This document shows positions 35,198 through 45,969 of a stretch of DNA of 64,000 nt, piece by piece; position 1 is the first letter of the stretch; each line of letters starts with the position of its first letter. The stretch lies in contig JAGEMR010000043.1 of assembly GCA_021030915.1 (NCBI GenBank), positions 62,001 to 126,000 of the forward strand, given 5' to 3'. The position numbers were made by a program, and so were the translations under genes. This DNA comes from Astrothelium macrocarpum. Lineage: Eukaryota > Ascomycota > Dothideomycetes > Trypetheliales > Trypetheliaceae. The notes beneath the pieces were generated by a model. That model did no database searches and was not told the origin of the DNA. It saw only the letters and a list, made by a program, of their open reading frames with translations.

Positions 35198-35623
35198 ATG
35201 GGAGAGGGAGAGGATGGGTGATGGAGTTGTGGAGGGAGGGGGATATGATGAAGTCATGAATTGGATGAATTATGTGGTGAGGTTTGGTAAGGGCGCTGGC
35301 TTGGGAATCGGAATTGTCTTCTTCAAAATGTGTGGATTGGATACTTGGCTCCTGATGGTACATATGGGATTTTTGTGACGATGGATTATGATCTATGAGT
35401 GATGGAACTTTGGTGCAGATTTATTCTCTGCTTTTTCACTTCACGCAATACGCGGATCGCTTATTTAGATCTCTTTGGCTTGGATACGAATTTAAGCAAC
35501 ATCTGCTTTGCTCATGATCATATGCGAATATTTCTGCTTTCTATCCAGACAGACGCCCAGCACGCTACCACCCATAACTCCGATCAGTAGGCTATACACG
35601 CAAGGCTTCGTTAGACTGTGGTT
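35198..35623. other. Convergent 3' intergenic region
   Basis: 426 bp between the stop codons of the DUF7514-like gene (plus) and mtc1 (minus). It should hold both 3' UTRs and polyadenylation signals. Nothing else seen. Confidence 0.5.
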
Positions 35624-37296
35624 CTAAATGCCTCTCGCCGCCTCACCCGCACCATTATCCACCACCATTTCCTCTCTCATCTTCCCCTTTCCAATTCCGC
35701 CCTCTCCCACACCCATCCTTCTCGCCACATATCTTTGCGCTACAATGCCAAAACCCAGACTCAGCACCTCCTCCACCCACTCAGCCACCCACTCTCGCGG
35801 ATCCACACCACCACTCGCGATAATCTCGCGAATCTCCTCTGGCAACCGCGTCGCCTCCTTCCTCGACTCCTCCCCTTCCGCCTCTTCCTCGCCAACAGGA
35901 TCCGACGCATCCAACCACTCCACCCACTTGGCCGGCACCGACTGCGTCACCGTCGCAAACGCAATACTATGAATCGGATCATGCAAATATATCGCAAACA
36001 CCAACATCTCCTCCTCCTGCTCCTCCTCCACCACACCTCCCTCCTCCCCCTCTACCCTCGCCCCCGTAGCAAACAACCCCTTATCCACACTATGCACCAC
36101 CGCCTGCAGCGCCAGAAAAATATCACTGCTCCTCCCGCCACTTCCACCCCCACCCTCACTCAACACCTCCGTCGCTCTCCTCGCCGCATCCTCCACCCCG
36201 CCCCTCGCCGCGAAGAACTCCCCCGCAAACGCCTCCGCAGATACCCGACACAGCCTGCTCCCCTCAACCAACCCGTTCACAGCGCCGACACTGCGCCGCG
36301 CCGCGCCGCGCCACCACGGGCCGTCGGTCCAGCCGCTGTGCGTGTCGTGCTGCAACGCGGAGGCGGAGCGCTGCAGCACGAGCAGGTCGCCCCCCTCGAC
36401 CTGCGCCATGACGCGTGCGAAGGGCGCGTGGATGAGGGGCGAGAGTGACGGGTAGCCTGTTAGGTCGTGCGTGGTGTGGATGACGAGGCGTTCGTGGGCG
36501 GAGATGGGTGGCGCGAGGGTGTGGAGGAGGGTGGTGAAGGTTGGGAGGGCGCGGGTGCGGAGGTCGGCGCCTGGGAGGGGGGTCAGTTTGGGTGGATAGA
36601 AGGGGGAGAGGAGAAGGGAGTGGTGTTGTAGAAATTGTGGTGTGAGAGTGACTGTTCGTGGGGGAGATGAGGAGGGGAATGGGGTGGGATGGGATGGTTA
36701 CCTAGTCCACGTAATGACATGGCATTCCCTTGGACGCGTTCTGCCCATTTTTGCGCTTCTTCGTTTTTGCTCAGATCTTTTACAAAGGCCTCGCCTGTCT
36801 TCATAGCTGCACTTGCGGCGCCAAAGAGGCCACCCCACCATCCTCCACCGCCGCCTCCTGCTGCAGCTCTATCTTCGTCCTCTCGTTCCCTCTGTCTCTC
36901 CTCTTGCTTTACCTCCTCATCTGCGTCTTCTACACGCGGAGTAAATTTCTGTTGGAAGCCGACACTCTCTCCACTCTTTCTTCCAGCTGTCGCAGCACCA
37001 GCCCGGCTCTTGTCCTCACTTGTTCTTCCTGATGCTGCGGAGCTAGAAGGTGTGTTTACCACTTCTTTCCGGCGTGGTGTTGCTGGGCGAGAAGATGGAC
37101 GTTGGGCGGCAAGAGCGGAGAGCTCGGCGAGGGGATCATCTTCATCTTTGGTAGCAGTAGTAGAGTCCGAGGATTTGGTTGTGGGTTGTGATGGCTTGGA
37201 GGAGGGGTCGGTGCTGGGTGGTGCGGTGTCGTCGCCGCCAATAGTGTCGAATTGGGCGAGAAGTTCTTCGTCAGTGAGGCCTTTTTTGGTGGACAT
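35624..37296 (-). CDS. mtc1: MTC1-type (DUF5427) protein
   Basis: Exons 36702-37296 and 35624-36570 give 513 residues. The N-terminus MSTKKGLTDEELLAQFDTI, an acidic linker, a glycine run followed by WWGGLFGAASAAMKTGEAFVKDL and a globular C-terminal half (ERLVIHTTHDLTGYPSLSPLI, HDPIHSIAF) match the DUF5427 family, named after yeast Maintenance of telomere capping protein 1. The yeast protein interacts with vesicle-coat components and its telomere link is indirect, so the name should not be over-read. The second exon is GC rich (about 36.1-36.57 kb). Shares a divergent promoter with the AT-hook gene. Confidence 0.82.
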
Positions 37297-37825
37297 ATTT
37301 GGAAATGGATAGATGTATGGGTGGGTGACTATCAGAATCTAAAGATCTGTTGTTATTGTTGTGGTCATGAGCTTAGAAGCTATGCATGCGATCTGGTGGT
37401 TAGCTTTGACAACAGCAGCCATCATGCTGATTGGTCGAATGTGGTTAGCGCTACAGGATTGGAATCTTATTGATCAACGCCTCGATCATCTTACCAAAAA
37501 CCACCCTCCAACTACACTCGGATACCTTTTCATGCTTTAAAGGGAATCGCACCTTGACCTTTCAATCATTCCAATTGCCCTGTTTACTTGTTCGAGAGGC
37601 TTTGTTGCTGCACTCGAGAATCTTCACACCTGATACTCCCTCCTTGGTCGGTGCTTCACCTTTGTTTTCAGCCACAGACATTACTCTGCCACGCTCTATT
37701 CTTATCAATAATTGCCACCGGATTTGTCATTCCCACTCGATTGCTCCAAGATACTATCTAGAGTTGATCATTTGCTTCATTTTACATCTCCCTTTTGGTT
37801 GCATTTGAATCCGTACTTGTATACC
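37297..37825. promoter_or_regulatory. Divergent promoter region of mtc1 and the AT-hook gene
   Basis: 529 bp between two divergent start codons. The plus frame stays open upstream of 37826 to 37712, but without an earlier ATG. Confidence 0.5.
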
Positions 37826-40201
37826 ATGCGTACCAGGGGTCAAGAAGCAAAAGTTACCAAACCCAAAACGAGAGCAAGATCGCGTCAAAGTGATCCTGCC
37901 AGTCTGTCAACACCTGCCCGAAAGAATACCCGATCAGCATCAAATTTGTCCGCTCAGAGTGAAATCATTGTTGGGAAAGCATCACCCACCTCTCCATCTT
38001 TACGCTCGCGACGGAAAGGGAGAGTTTATGCATTATGGAAACCACCTCAAATCCGGGTTTATGGATTGGCTCGTCGATTTCTTGAATCATTAGAAAAAGA
38101 TGAATCTGATGAAGAAGAGTTAAGAAAAGACAAGACCTCCTCACGGGCTTCGCCAGATGACAAGGCCCAAACCCCAATTAAACTTCCGCAGCTACGGAGT
38201 ATTACCGATAAACGATTAAACGGTTCAGTCAAGGGAAATGAATCTCCTCTTAAAATCACCGCTTCGGCAAACCAATCCCCACATCCGGAACCTCGATTTC
38301 CAGATACCGACAACGTCCAATTAGGAGAAGAGTTTCGCGCGGCTGCTGAAGATTCACCAGATCCTAGTCATCAAATTGAGCAAGAACTGCGTCAACAAGC
38401 TGACAAAGAACGAAACGAAGATCAAGTCCCACCCACAGAACCTCCAACTGCTGCTGGTTCTCCCGAAAATGATGCTGAACAAGCATCCGCTTCTTCGCGA
38501 CGTTCATCACTCAAGGGAAACGAATCTGGTGTCGAGCCTGCATTGACATCAGATGAGACCAAAGTTGCTAGCATCGAGACGCCCGTAATTATTGTAGACG
38601 AAGAGTTGTCTGATGGCGACCTTCCTCCAGCCTTTCAGGAACGACTTCGTGATGTTGTCGAAGATGATTGTGAAGATAATGCAGACTATCTGCTCAAGAC
38701 TCGATTTGCTCCCATGACTGACCAGGAAGCTTTTATCAAATCACTTACCAAGTTGAATCCGCAGCAACGACCAATGGATATTCTTTATGCCGTTGCCGAG
38801 AACACTCAAGCCGCTCTTAAATTGTGGCAGGACGAATATCTTGCCATTGATAAACGCACTGCGCCTCATGCGAATATTCCACGTAAGCCTGCAACCGGAG
38901 CAAGAAATCCCATTGACCCGGAAATCTACGAAGATATGCGTGAAGCTGAGATATACGGCTACACTTTCGATCCGAAGAAGGTTGGCCAGCAGAATCCATT
39001 TACCCAACGCAGTGCACGTGGACTCAAAGGTCGCGAACTTCGTGAACGGCGTAATCGTGATGTCCTTGAGATGCTTGGTCTTAGCGAGGACGATGCAGGT
39101 GCTGGACCAGGACGCCGAACACGAAAACCCACGCAAAAAGTCGAAGGCAACATTTCAAACGCGGTAACTCCAGAGGCTTCACGTAAACGCGGCATTGGAT
39201 CCATGACTCCTGACACCGATGCTGGTGGAAATAGCGGACCACTGAAGAAGCGCATGAGGCGAGCAAATGCCGGACCTCGTTCTGATTTGCTTAACCCACG
39301 TATCCGCGAAATGCGTGCTGGAAGTGCACTTACTACCACCACTGAAGAAGATACGGAAGGCGATGATGGCGAGGGTGATGGCGACGAGCGGGATGGAGCA
39401 TTCCGTGGTTCATCCGGACCCTCAGGCCCGCCCAAGCGGAGAGGACGTCCCAAGGGTAGCAAGAATCTTGCCAAACGACCTGACGCAGGCATCAAAAAAG
39501 GTCCGCGCTCCACCTGGGCCAAAAAGATCCTCCCCGCCCCGCTCACAGGCATTGACGAATCCCGCACCGGCACTCCCTCCATGCCACCTAGCGAAATGAA
39601 CTCTCCCGAAAAGACTTTCGAATCTCACCCGCACCCACACCCACATCCTCATCCAACTCCCCCTTACCTCCACCACCCCACCCCTCCAAACACCGCACAT
39701 CCGCTCCCACCCTACCCAACACAACCCTACCTCTCCTCCTTCCCCGTCGACATCTTCCCCGCCCAACCCGGCCCCCACGGCGCACCACCACCACCACCAC
39801 ACTCCCGCCCACCTCCGCCTCCCCTCGCGGCGGCCCCCACGCCACCATCAACCAGCAAGCCCGCATCCCGCAAGCTGCCCCCAACCGCACATCCCAAACC
39901 CACAGCAGGACCCATCAGCACCAGCAGCCCGCGCTCGCCCGCCGGCGCCGCGCCCCCCCGCGCAAGCCCCATCAGCGGCCTCGGCATCGGCATGAGCGTG
40001 CTGAAAGCCGACCTCTCGGCCGACGCGAAGCGCCGCCCGCAGGCGAAGAGCGAGAAGCGCAGCAAGAGCATGACGCTGTGGTGGGCGGAGCGGAAGAAGA
40101 AGCAGGCGGAGCAGGGTGGGGGGCGTGGTGGGGGCGTGGAGGGGGAGGGGGGGAGGGAGGAGGATGGGGAGGGGGGGATGGAGGATGGGAGGGTGGAGTG
40201 A
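37826..40201 (+). CDS. AT-hook-containing low-complexity protein, probably nuclear
   Basis: Intronless, 791 residues from ATG 37826. Basic and Ser/Thr-rich at the N-terminus, with acidic patches at about 95-115. A more ordered middle region lies at about 285-430 (EAFIKSLTKLNPQQRPMDIL, AEIYGYTFDPKKVGQQNPF, RGLKGRELRERRNRDVLEML). An AT hook KRRGRPKGSKNL sits near residues 536-550. A His/Pro-rich tract and a lysine-rich C-terminus (LWWAERKKKQAE) follow. The AT hook suggests minor-groove DNA binding. I do not recognise the middle region. GC rises sharply in the last 600 bp. Confidence 0.75.
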   Translation: MRTRGQEAKVTKPKTRARSRQSDPASLSTPARKNTRSASNLSAQSEIIVGKASPTSPSLRSRRKGRVYALWKPPQIRVYGLARRFLESLEKDESDEEELRKDKTSSRASPDDKAQTPIKLPQLRSITDKRLNGSVKGNESPLKITASANQSPHPEPRFPDTDNVQLGEEFRAAAEDSPDPSHQIEQELRQQADKERNEDQVPPTEPPTAAGSPENDAEQASASSRRSSLKGNESGVEPALTSDETKVASIETPVIIVDEELSDGDLPPAFQERLRDVVEDDCEDNADYLLKTRFAPMTDQEAFIKSLTKLNPQQRPMDILYAVAENTQAALKLWQDEYLAIDKRTAPHANIPRKPATGARNPIDPEIYEDMREAEIYGYTFDPKKVGQQNPFTQRSARGLKGRELRERRNRDVLEMLGLSEDDAGAGPGRRTRKPTQKVEGNISNAVTPEASRKRGIGSMTPDTDAGGNSGPLKKRMRRANAGPRSDLLNPRIREMRAGSALTTTTEEDTEGDDGEGDGDERDGAFRGSSGPSGPPKRRGRPKGSKNLAKRPDAGIKKGPRSTWAKKILPAPLTGIDESRTGTPSMPPSEMNSPEKTFESHPHPHPHPHPTPPYLHHPTPPNTAHPLPPYPTQPYLSSFPVDIFPAQPGPHGAPPPPPHSRPPPPPLAAAPTPPSTSKPASRKLPPTAHPKPTAGPISTSSPRSPAGAAPPRASPISGLGIGMSVLKADLSADAKRRPQAKSEKRSKSMTLWWAERKKKQAEQGGGRGGGVEGEGGREEDGEGGMEDGRVE

Positions 40202-40866
40202 GGTTGGAGCGGGGCGGAGTGGTTCGGAGGGGGTTTGGGGGAGGGTGGAGTGGTTTGTGGGCGGTGAGGAAGGGCGTGAGTGCTTGATGGTGCAGATACG
40301 GCGTTTGGTGGATCAAGGAATGAGTATATTGATGTCAAAGGGCCATTTGAGTCAGCGAGCGAGATCGATGGAAAAAGGGATCAAGCTACTTAGTGGGATC
40401 GATTGAAAGCGGATCATGTGAGTGAGTGAGATTGGTGGGAAAGAAAGAGCAGAGTGTACGATTGAGTGGAGATGTCTTGGAAAGGATGACGCGTTTGTTG
40501 ATAGTGCGCGGATGGCTGCAGGTCTTTTCTTTCAACTATGTGATTTTGGTGTACAGAATATTGGAGGCCTACTGTTTGAGTATCATGGATGGCTAGAGCT
40601 ATGAGCGAGTGGTGGAGACTGGGCGTTTGTCTAGTCTCAGTCCTTTGATGCCGATCTGCATGGTTTGCGAGAATAAATACCTGGGCGGGCGTATTGATCG
40701 CTTTCTCTTCTCTTTCTTTTCTTTTCACAGTTCATCTTCATCCTGAAGTCTTCATCGTAGTCATCAGAGACTTCTCACAGATTTCTTCATTCTGCAATTC
40801 GCATCAATCTCAAAGCTCTTCGTCTTGCTATTGTTCGCTACTTCTACTGCTACAAAAGCTATCACG
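40202..40866. other. Intergenic region upstream of the small membrane protein
   Basis: 665 bp; purine-rich just after the AT-hook stop codon and pyrimidine-rich just before the next start. No gene recognised. Confidence 0.45.
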
Positions 40867-41457
40867 ATGTCTGATAACACCAACTACGACAATCATACCG
40901 GCTATCATGTCAACGAGGCCAATCCTCCCGCCAACGACGCCGGCGGTCCCGTCAACGATGCCAGCGGTCCCGTCAATGAAGCGAACGCTCCTGCCAACGA
41001 TGACAATCCTCTTTTCCCTATTGACGGTGCCTCTCTGGCTGTTGGTCCCAGTGGCAATGTTTGCATCCATGTCCACGAGCATCAACACCACCACCACTTT
41101 CATGCTGGCGGAAGCGAAGACACGCTCGTACCAAGTCCAACCTTGCCTAGCTACTCTGATTCTACTGGGCCCGCGAACAATTCCAATCCCACTCACGCTG
41201 TTCCTCAGCCTCAGCCAGCAGCTCCGTCTCGCTCGACTGTCAACACCGTCGCTTCACGCGGTCTGGACTGGCTTGGTCAGCTCACTCGATTTCTTACGAA
41301 GTTCAGCATCATCTTCATGCAGTTGGTGCTCCTCTTTCTTGCCTACGAGTACGTCGCCGCAATGTATTGGAGCAAGAAGGGACCGGAGCTATTCGATCGT
41401 GCCGTATTGATGCTTGTGCTTTGGAAAGTGTTGGAGTTTTGGATATCGCAGGTCTGA
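40867..41457 (+). CDS. Hypothetical small membrane protein, 196 residues
   Basis: Intronless from ATG 40867. Residues about 15-47 contain a degenerate PVND/NEAN/PAND repeat rich in Asn, Pro and Ala. A histidine cluster (HVHEHQHHHHFH) lies near 75-86. Two hydrophobic stretches are near the C-terminus: about 140-165 (IIFMQLVLLFLAYEYVAAMYW) and about 177-193. The repeat plus histidine cluster could bind metal, but this is only a thought. Coding is supported by an uninterrupted frame, sensible codon use and the membrane pattern; the family is not recognised. Confidence 0.6.
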   Translation: MSDNTNYDNHTGYHVNEANPPANDAGGPVNDASGPVNEANAPANDDNPLFPIDGASLAVGPSGNVCIHVHEHQHHHHFHAGGSEDTLVPSPTLPSYSDSTGPANNSNPTHAVPQPQPAAPSRSTVNTVASRGLDWLGQLTRFLTKFSIIFMQLVLLFLAYEYVAAMYWSKKGPELFDRAVLMLVLWKVLEFWISQV

Positions 41458-42029
41458 GTGAGGATAGATGGCAGAAGAACTGGATGACCAGGCAATGAAA
41501 GGAGGAATATGTGTTATAGGGGGCAAGGGAGAAAGGAATGAGAAAGGGCGTTGTAGATGAGGCGATAGTCGAATAGATGTCGATTTAGCGAATCGGTCTG
41601 CTACAGTAGTGATAGGCATATTGGGACTATATAATGAAATCGACTCTTGTGTTGGGTTCTCTCGCATACTAAGTTTTGACCCTGATATAGGTGGCATGCT
41701 GTTCAAATATATGGATGAGACAAGATGCTTGTAGGGGAAGATCTCTTGCGGCCAAGGACTTATTTCAGTTTGTTTGCTAGCGACTTGTATGAATTGGGTG
41801 TACAAAGATCTACGAGGGTATTCTGCTAGCTTCTTCTTCCTCTTTTGTTCCTTTCAATCCACGCACAACTCAACCCAATCTTCGGCCCCGGCAGCTGGTT
41901 CGAGCCTAGCGCAAAGATTTGGAGTGTAAGAAAAAGCCATATGTTTAGTCTCGATACGTGTGATTTGGGATTGATGGACTCTACTCAGAATAAGCAGTTT
42001 GCTGCCTGATCGCTTACCAGTCCTTCGCA
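41458..42029. other. Convergent 3' intergenic region before the AAA ATPase gene
   Basis: 572 bp separating the plus-strand membrane protein from the minus-strand ATPase gene end. No gene or repeat recognised. Confidence 0.45.
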
Positions 42030-43833
42030 TCACGTCGAAGACGATTGCTCTCCATCAAACTCATCGTTGCGGATTCTGTTAAGCTTCGCTCGAGCCGCGG
42101 GGTCCGCGTCGTGTGTACTATTGATGTACGTCTTGAAGTTGTTTGACATGTCAACTACTTGCTCAATGTGTCTCATTGTCAGTTCCACATCAGGCGCTTG
42201 ACCATCTCGAGCGGCAAAGAGAGCCAACGAAACGGCGGTTTGGAAAGCTAAGATTTGCAATTAGCCCTCCTTAGGCATTCATCGTGTACGTTGATCCCGA
42301 ATCCTACCATTTCTAATTTCCCGCCCATTCCAATTTAGATTTAGTAGGTCGTTCTTGATATATTTTGGGACGTTATAGTCGATTTTGATGTCTTTCCGTT
42401 CTTTCCGGAGTCTTTCAAGGTTATTCTCCCATACCTTTTTCCGGGACTCCGGGTTGAATGGCTTGAAGTGGAGAGAAATGTGGACCCTTTTTATTGTTTT
42501 ATGAGCTGATAGATTCTTGATATATGTCGTAGAGTATCGGTTAAGCACTGGACTTACCGGGAGGTTATGGCTTCGTCAAATTGTCCAATCTGATTTGTCG
42601 TGAGGAAAAGAATACCGCGATAGTACTCAATCTCTCTCAAGAATACTGGGCATATTAATTAGTAGTCCTGAGATAAGTTCTTGTTAAAGCATTACCTGAG
42701 ACCACACTATTACGCTCGATGCTAGTACCATCTCTCGCAGACAAGTAAACATCCTGCAACATGTGAGCCGCGTAATAGACTTGGGTCCCATGACTCGGAG
42801 CTACTCACAGCCTCGTCAAGGAGGACCACTGCATTCCAATCTTGCCCTCTTCTCAAGAATTTTCGTAGATTGTTTTCTACCTCGCTGGCAGTGGATCCAA
42901 TGTCTCCTCCAGTCAGAGGCAGGAGAGGTCGTCCTGTGTACTCTGCGACGCATTCTAATAGCACGTAAGATAGGATCATGCAAGAAATCTGTGATGTAAC
43001 CAACCGGCCGTGAGGGTCTTGCCTACACCTGGGGGACCATGAAGGAGGCTATAATACTTGTCAGCAGCTTCAAAGGGATCATTTCCATCGATGGGTATTA
43101 CAAGATGTTGCCTTCCCCTTTTCCTTGAATGAAATCTGCAGAATAAGTATCGTGCGCCTCTCGTGTGGTGTAGTTTGAACAAATTGCCTTGATCAAGTCT
43201 TTCGTAGGTTCGTTCTCGAGGACGAGCTCGTTTATCAGATTTCGCTCTAATTTGGGTTGTTGTAGATCCTCCACACTGAGCAAGCCTATGTCGTTGCATT
43301 AGATTATTCTGGTACGGCGATGTAGGACCAACTTACACCATTGCCTCTCCTTCAAGATGTAGCCGTAAACATGCCCACTGCACATGAAATACTGCTGCTC
43401 ATCTAGTTCAGGTTTAGTCCGATCAATCTTGTCCCATTGACCATAAGGATGCGGCTTTACCGCTGGACCAGCCAGTGTCTTGCAATTTTCACATGCACAT
43501 CCAGGGAAGGAGTTGAGAGTTTCGCGCATGAACAAACCAACACGAGGTCGCACGTACTCGTTTGGCTTTTCTTCCAGATCCTTAAAATGGGGTTCATGTA
43601 TCCCATTTCCACTTGGTCTGTGAGTTGCTTCTCGCCAAGGCTCACAACTTGCATCACAGATCAGGCGAGCTTTAGTATACTGCATTGATTAGTCATTCTA
43701 AATAAGAACCTTGTCTGTATACTGGCTAGGCTCACCTTTCTTTTCGGCAGGTCACGAGTCAATCCAGTAACCTCCATGTAGGTAGGATTCTTGCAAATCT
43801 GGAAGAATTTCTTACCCCGCTCAATTAATCGCT

Positions 43834-43849
43834 GCCGTGTGGACATATG
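43834..43849. repeat. 16-bp direct repeat, left copy
   Basis: GCCGTGTGGACATATG, identical to 44419-44434. The two copies flank the insertion in the ATPase gene and look like a duplicated target site. Confidence 0.85.
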
Positions 43850-44160
43850 GGTGAGGTGGGTGATTCATAAGTGTTCTATCTGGTCCACAAGGCTTTTTCA
43901 AACTCAATATTGGCACTATACCCAGTACCTTTCCACAGTGACGACGTGATTGTAAATCGCCGTAAAGTTATGGGGCAGCGAAAGCACTCGCTACCGTCCT
44001 TTGTAGCCACAAGATGATAAAATAAATCTCAACGTCTCAACAGATTCAACAGGCTGATTCTCTTACTATTTAAGCTCCGCACAATGGCATCTTCGTCGAG
44101 TTCCATCCATATTCGCTATCGACAACATCTCAACCGAACCTCCACATCCACAAGCTCAAG

Positions 44161-44418
44161 ATGGATAACGCCGACTACCTCAAACATCTCATCTCTCTTG
44201 ATTCCACACCTCTCCTTGCCGAAACAGAACGGCTCAATCTTTTCAGACCTTCTATCACTAATCTCAGACCATTGAGAATTGATCAATCAGATAAGAATTG
44301 GATCAAACTATTTATTTGGGAAAATTCGATACTTCTTTCGGATCCTGTTATTGAACTTTCACACAGAGCATTGTTGGAAAGACATCGAGCTCAATTATTG
44401 ATATTAAACACACAGAGA
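44161..44418 (+). pseudogene. Captured 5' gene fragment within the insertion
   Basis: Open frame from ATG 44161 (MDNADYLKHLISLDSTPLLA...) that runs to the end of the insertion without a stop, then out of register into antisense ATPase sequence, ending at 44484. About 86 codons are insert-derived. The composition is protein-like (ETERLNLFRPSI, WIKLFIWENSILLSDPVIEL), suggesting a captured piece of a real gene. An alternative ATG at 44084 opens another frame of 63 codons. The donor gene is not in this window and the family is not recognised. Confidence 0.45.
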
Positions 44419-44434
44419 GCCGTGTGGACATATG
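44419..44434. repeat. 16-bp direct repeat, right copy
   Basis: GCCGTGTGGACATATG, identical to 43834-43849; the bases on either side of the two copies differ, so the repeat is exactly 16 bp. Confidence 0.85.
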
Positions 44435-45969
44435 ACCCCAGTTTCCAAACCCCAGGTTTGTTGGAAAGCATGGTAGAGACCTGACCTTTTGTTCGTCCTT
44501 GAATTTCTTGATGAAAATCGATGTCCATGCTCTTCCGAGGTCAGTCCCGTCAAAGTTAATGTTCCAGGCAGAGATTCCAAAGAATTCATCTTTGTCGTCA
44601 TCTTCCAAGTTTTCAAACGCTGAAGAAACAATGAAGACTCCAAGCTGGTCGTGCTTCCACGCAAATATTTCAAGTCCTGACTTGAATAGCATGGTAAGCT
44701 GGTCGAAAGTCACCACGGGGTCATCAGTATGCATTTGGTCTTCTAAGCACTTTGATGCGAGGTCGGTTTCCGAGTCGAGAAATCGGACCACCTCGTCAAT
44801 ATGCGCATTACATTCCGTCGCATATTCGTCACTATGAGTCGAGGGATGCTCGTATTTATACTGCAAAAGTTGATGGCGGTGGTGAGATAACAGAGAGAGC
44901 ATCGTGTCATATCTGCAATTAAGTAATGAGTTGTCGCTAAGGCTCCATCCAGGGTAATATGCAACAACCGCTCGGAGAACGTTGAGCACCATGGGGGAAT
45001 TGATAGAAACGAGACAGTCTGAAGGTGATGGAACAAACTCAACTGCCTGAATCTCGGCCTGAGATGCGTCCTTCCCAAGAGTTGTTCGTATCCTCATGAC
45101 CTTTTCGACCACGGGAATGTCGCGTCCCAAATTTTTCTGTATTGATAGGAGACGTGGGACGAAAGAGGTCAACTCTCCGACTTTTTCCCCATCGGAACGA
45201 AGATATATATATTTGTATCTCGTTCTCGTCAAGAATGTCTGTATGCGTGGGCCGATGCTGTTTTCAACTTGGTATGGTTTCGATACTTTTGGCATGCCGT
45301 CGGTTTCTTCGCCATCGCGTAAGGCCCCTTCAGCATTCCCTTCCCCGTTCAGGTTGTCCGAATCAACTTCAGCTCTTTTGACATGTTTTCTCAGAAAGAC
45401 AGAATCGTGTGCTGAAGACTTGAATCGGTGTTCGAAATGCGGCTGCAGCGTACTTTCGAAGCAAATTGAACAAAAGTTAAAGTTTTGACACTCCTGGCAC
45501 GCGTATCGAGTTCCATAAAGTTGCTGCTTCAGGATTAACTAAATCCAAGAGAGCAGCAATTGGAGGTTTTGTACGTTGTTGCATCCGTCGCAATATCCAT
45601 CCACTAAATAGCCACCATCACTTGCAATAATGGCTCCATAATTTTGTCGTCTTTCGGAGCTCCGAGGTCTAAATTTGCGCCAGTGCTCCCTGAGGTGTAT
45701 TTCTCTTGATCCTGCAAGACTGAGAAGTAGCAAATAACAGATCTCCGCCATGGATGCACACTTGATTGGACGTGACTGATTGAGAAACTGGAGTTTCAGA
45801 AGCATTCTGACGCTGTACAATTAGCCATGGTTTGCTTGAATTCACACAAAACCGGCAGATACTTCGATTCGCTGGGTCTGCACGGAGCTGTAAATTAGAT
45901 TTATTTTTGACGTACTTGGATAGCACCTATTTCGCTTTCTTTGCTTGGGGCTTGTTGATCTCTAGCCAT

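Larger units (their letters stand above)
43850..44434. mobile_element. 585-bp insertion with 16-bp flanking duplication inside the ATPase gene
   Basis: Removing this segment, including one 16-bp repeat copy, joins GNWGHMSTR to QRLIERGKKFF exactly in frame and restores the expected ATPase family sequence. The insert has no terminal inverted repeats and no poly(A) tail that I can see. Its plus strand looks like the 5' part of an ordinary gene: a leader near 44.05 kb followed by a long ORF from ATG 44161. It could be filler DNA from double-strand-break repair, a retroposed fragment or an introner-like unit. It is not related to the MITE family in this window. Confidence 0.7.
42030..45969 (-). 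pseudogene. ZZ finger / DUF7025-like / AAA+ ATPase gene interrupted by a 585-bp insertion
   Basis: Minus-strand gene, probable start at 45969 (MARDQQAPSK). Its N-terminal exons (45.53-45.92 kb) could not be spliced with certainty. A ZZ zinc finger spans an intron: CDGCNN before it, then QLYGTRYACQEC, CSICF and an H..H pair from 45523. A DUF7025-type domain (YIYLRSD, VVAYYPGWSL) runs to about 44435. Then a 585-bp insertion intervenes, after which the frame resumes at MSTRQRLIERGKKFF. Downstream exons are intact and join in frame: 43736-43849, 43337-43679, 43102-43285, 43005-43048, 42809-42954, 42696-42753, 42558-42645, 42308-42486, 42030-42247. They carry Walker A GPPGVGKT, Walker B VVLLDEAD and a sensor-like LFLTTNQ. 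Marked pseudogene because reading into the insertion meets a stop; splicing might rescue it. Confidence 0.75.

Noticed and set aside
34460..35257. Long antisense ORFs rich in Arg or Pro across the DUF7514-like gene
   Set aside because: They are shadows of a GC-rich low-complexity coding region. The same applies to 18425-19234, 23484-24302 and 30938-31777.
42976..43299. Apparent frameshift between the GEGNIL and LLHGPPGVGKT segments of the AAA ATPase
   Set aside because: A GTAATA donor at 43101, a TGCTGAC branch site and a TATAG acceptor at 43049 define a normal 51-bp intron that joins the two frames correctly.
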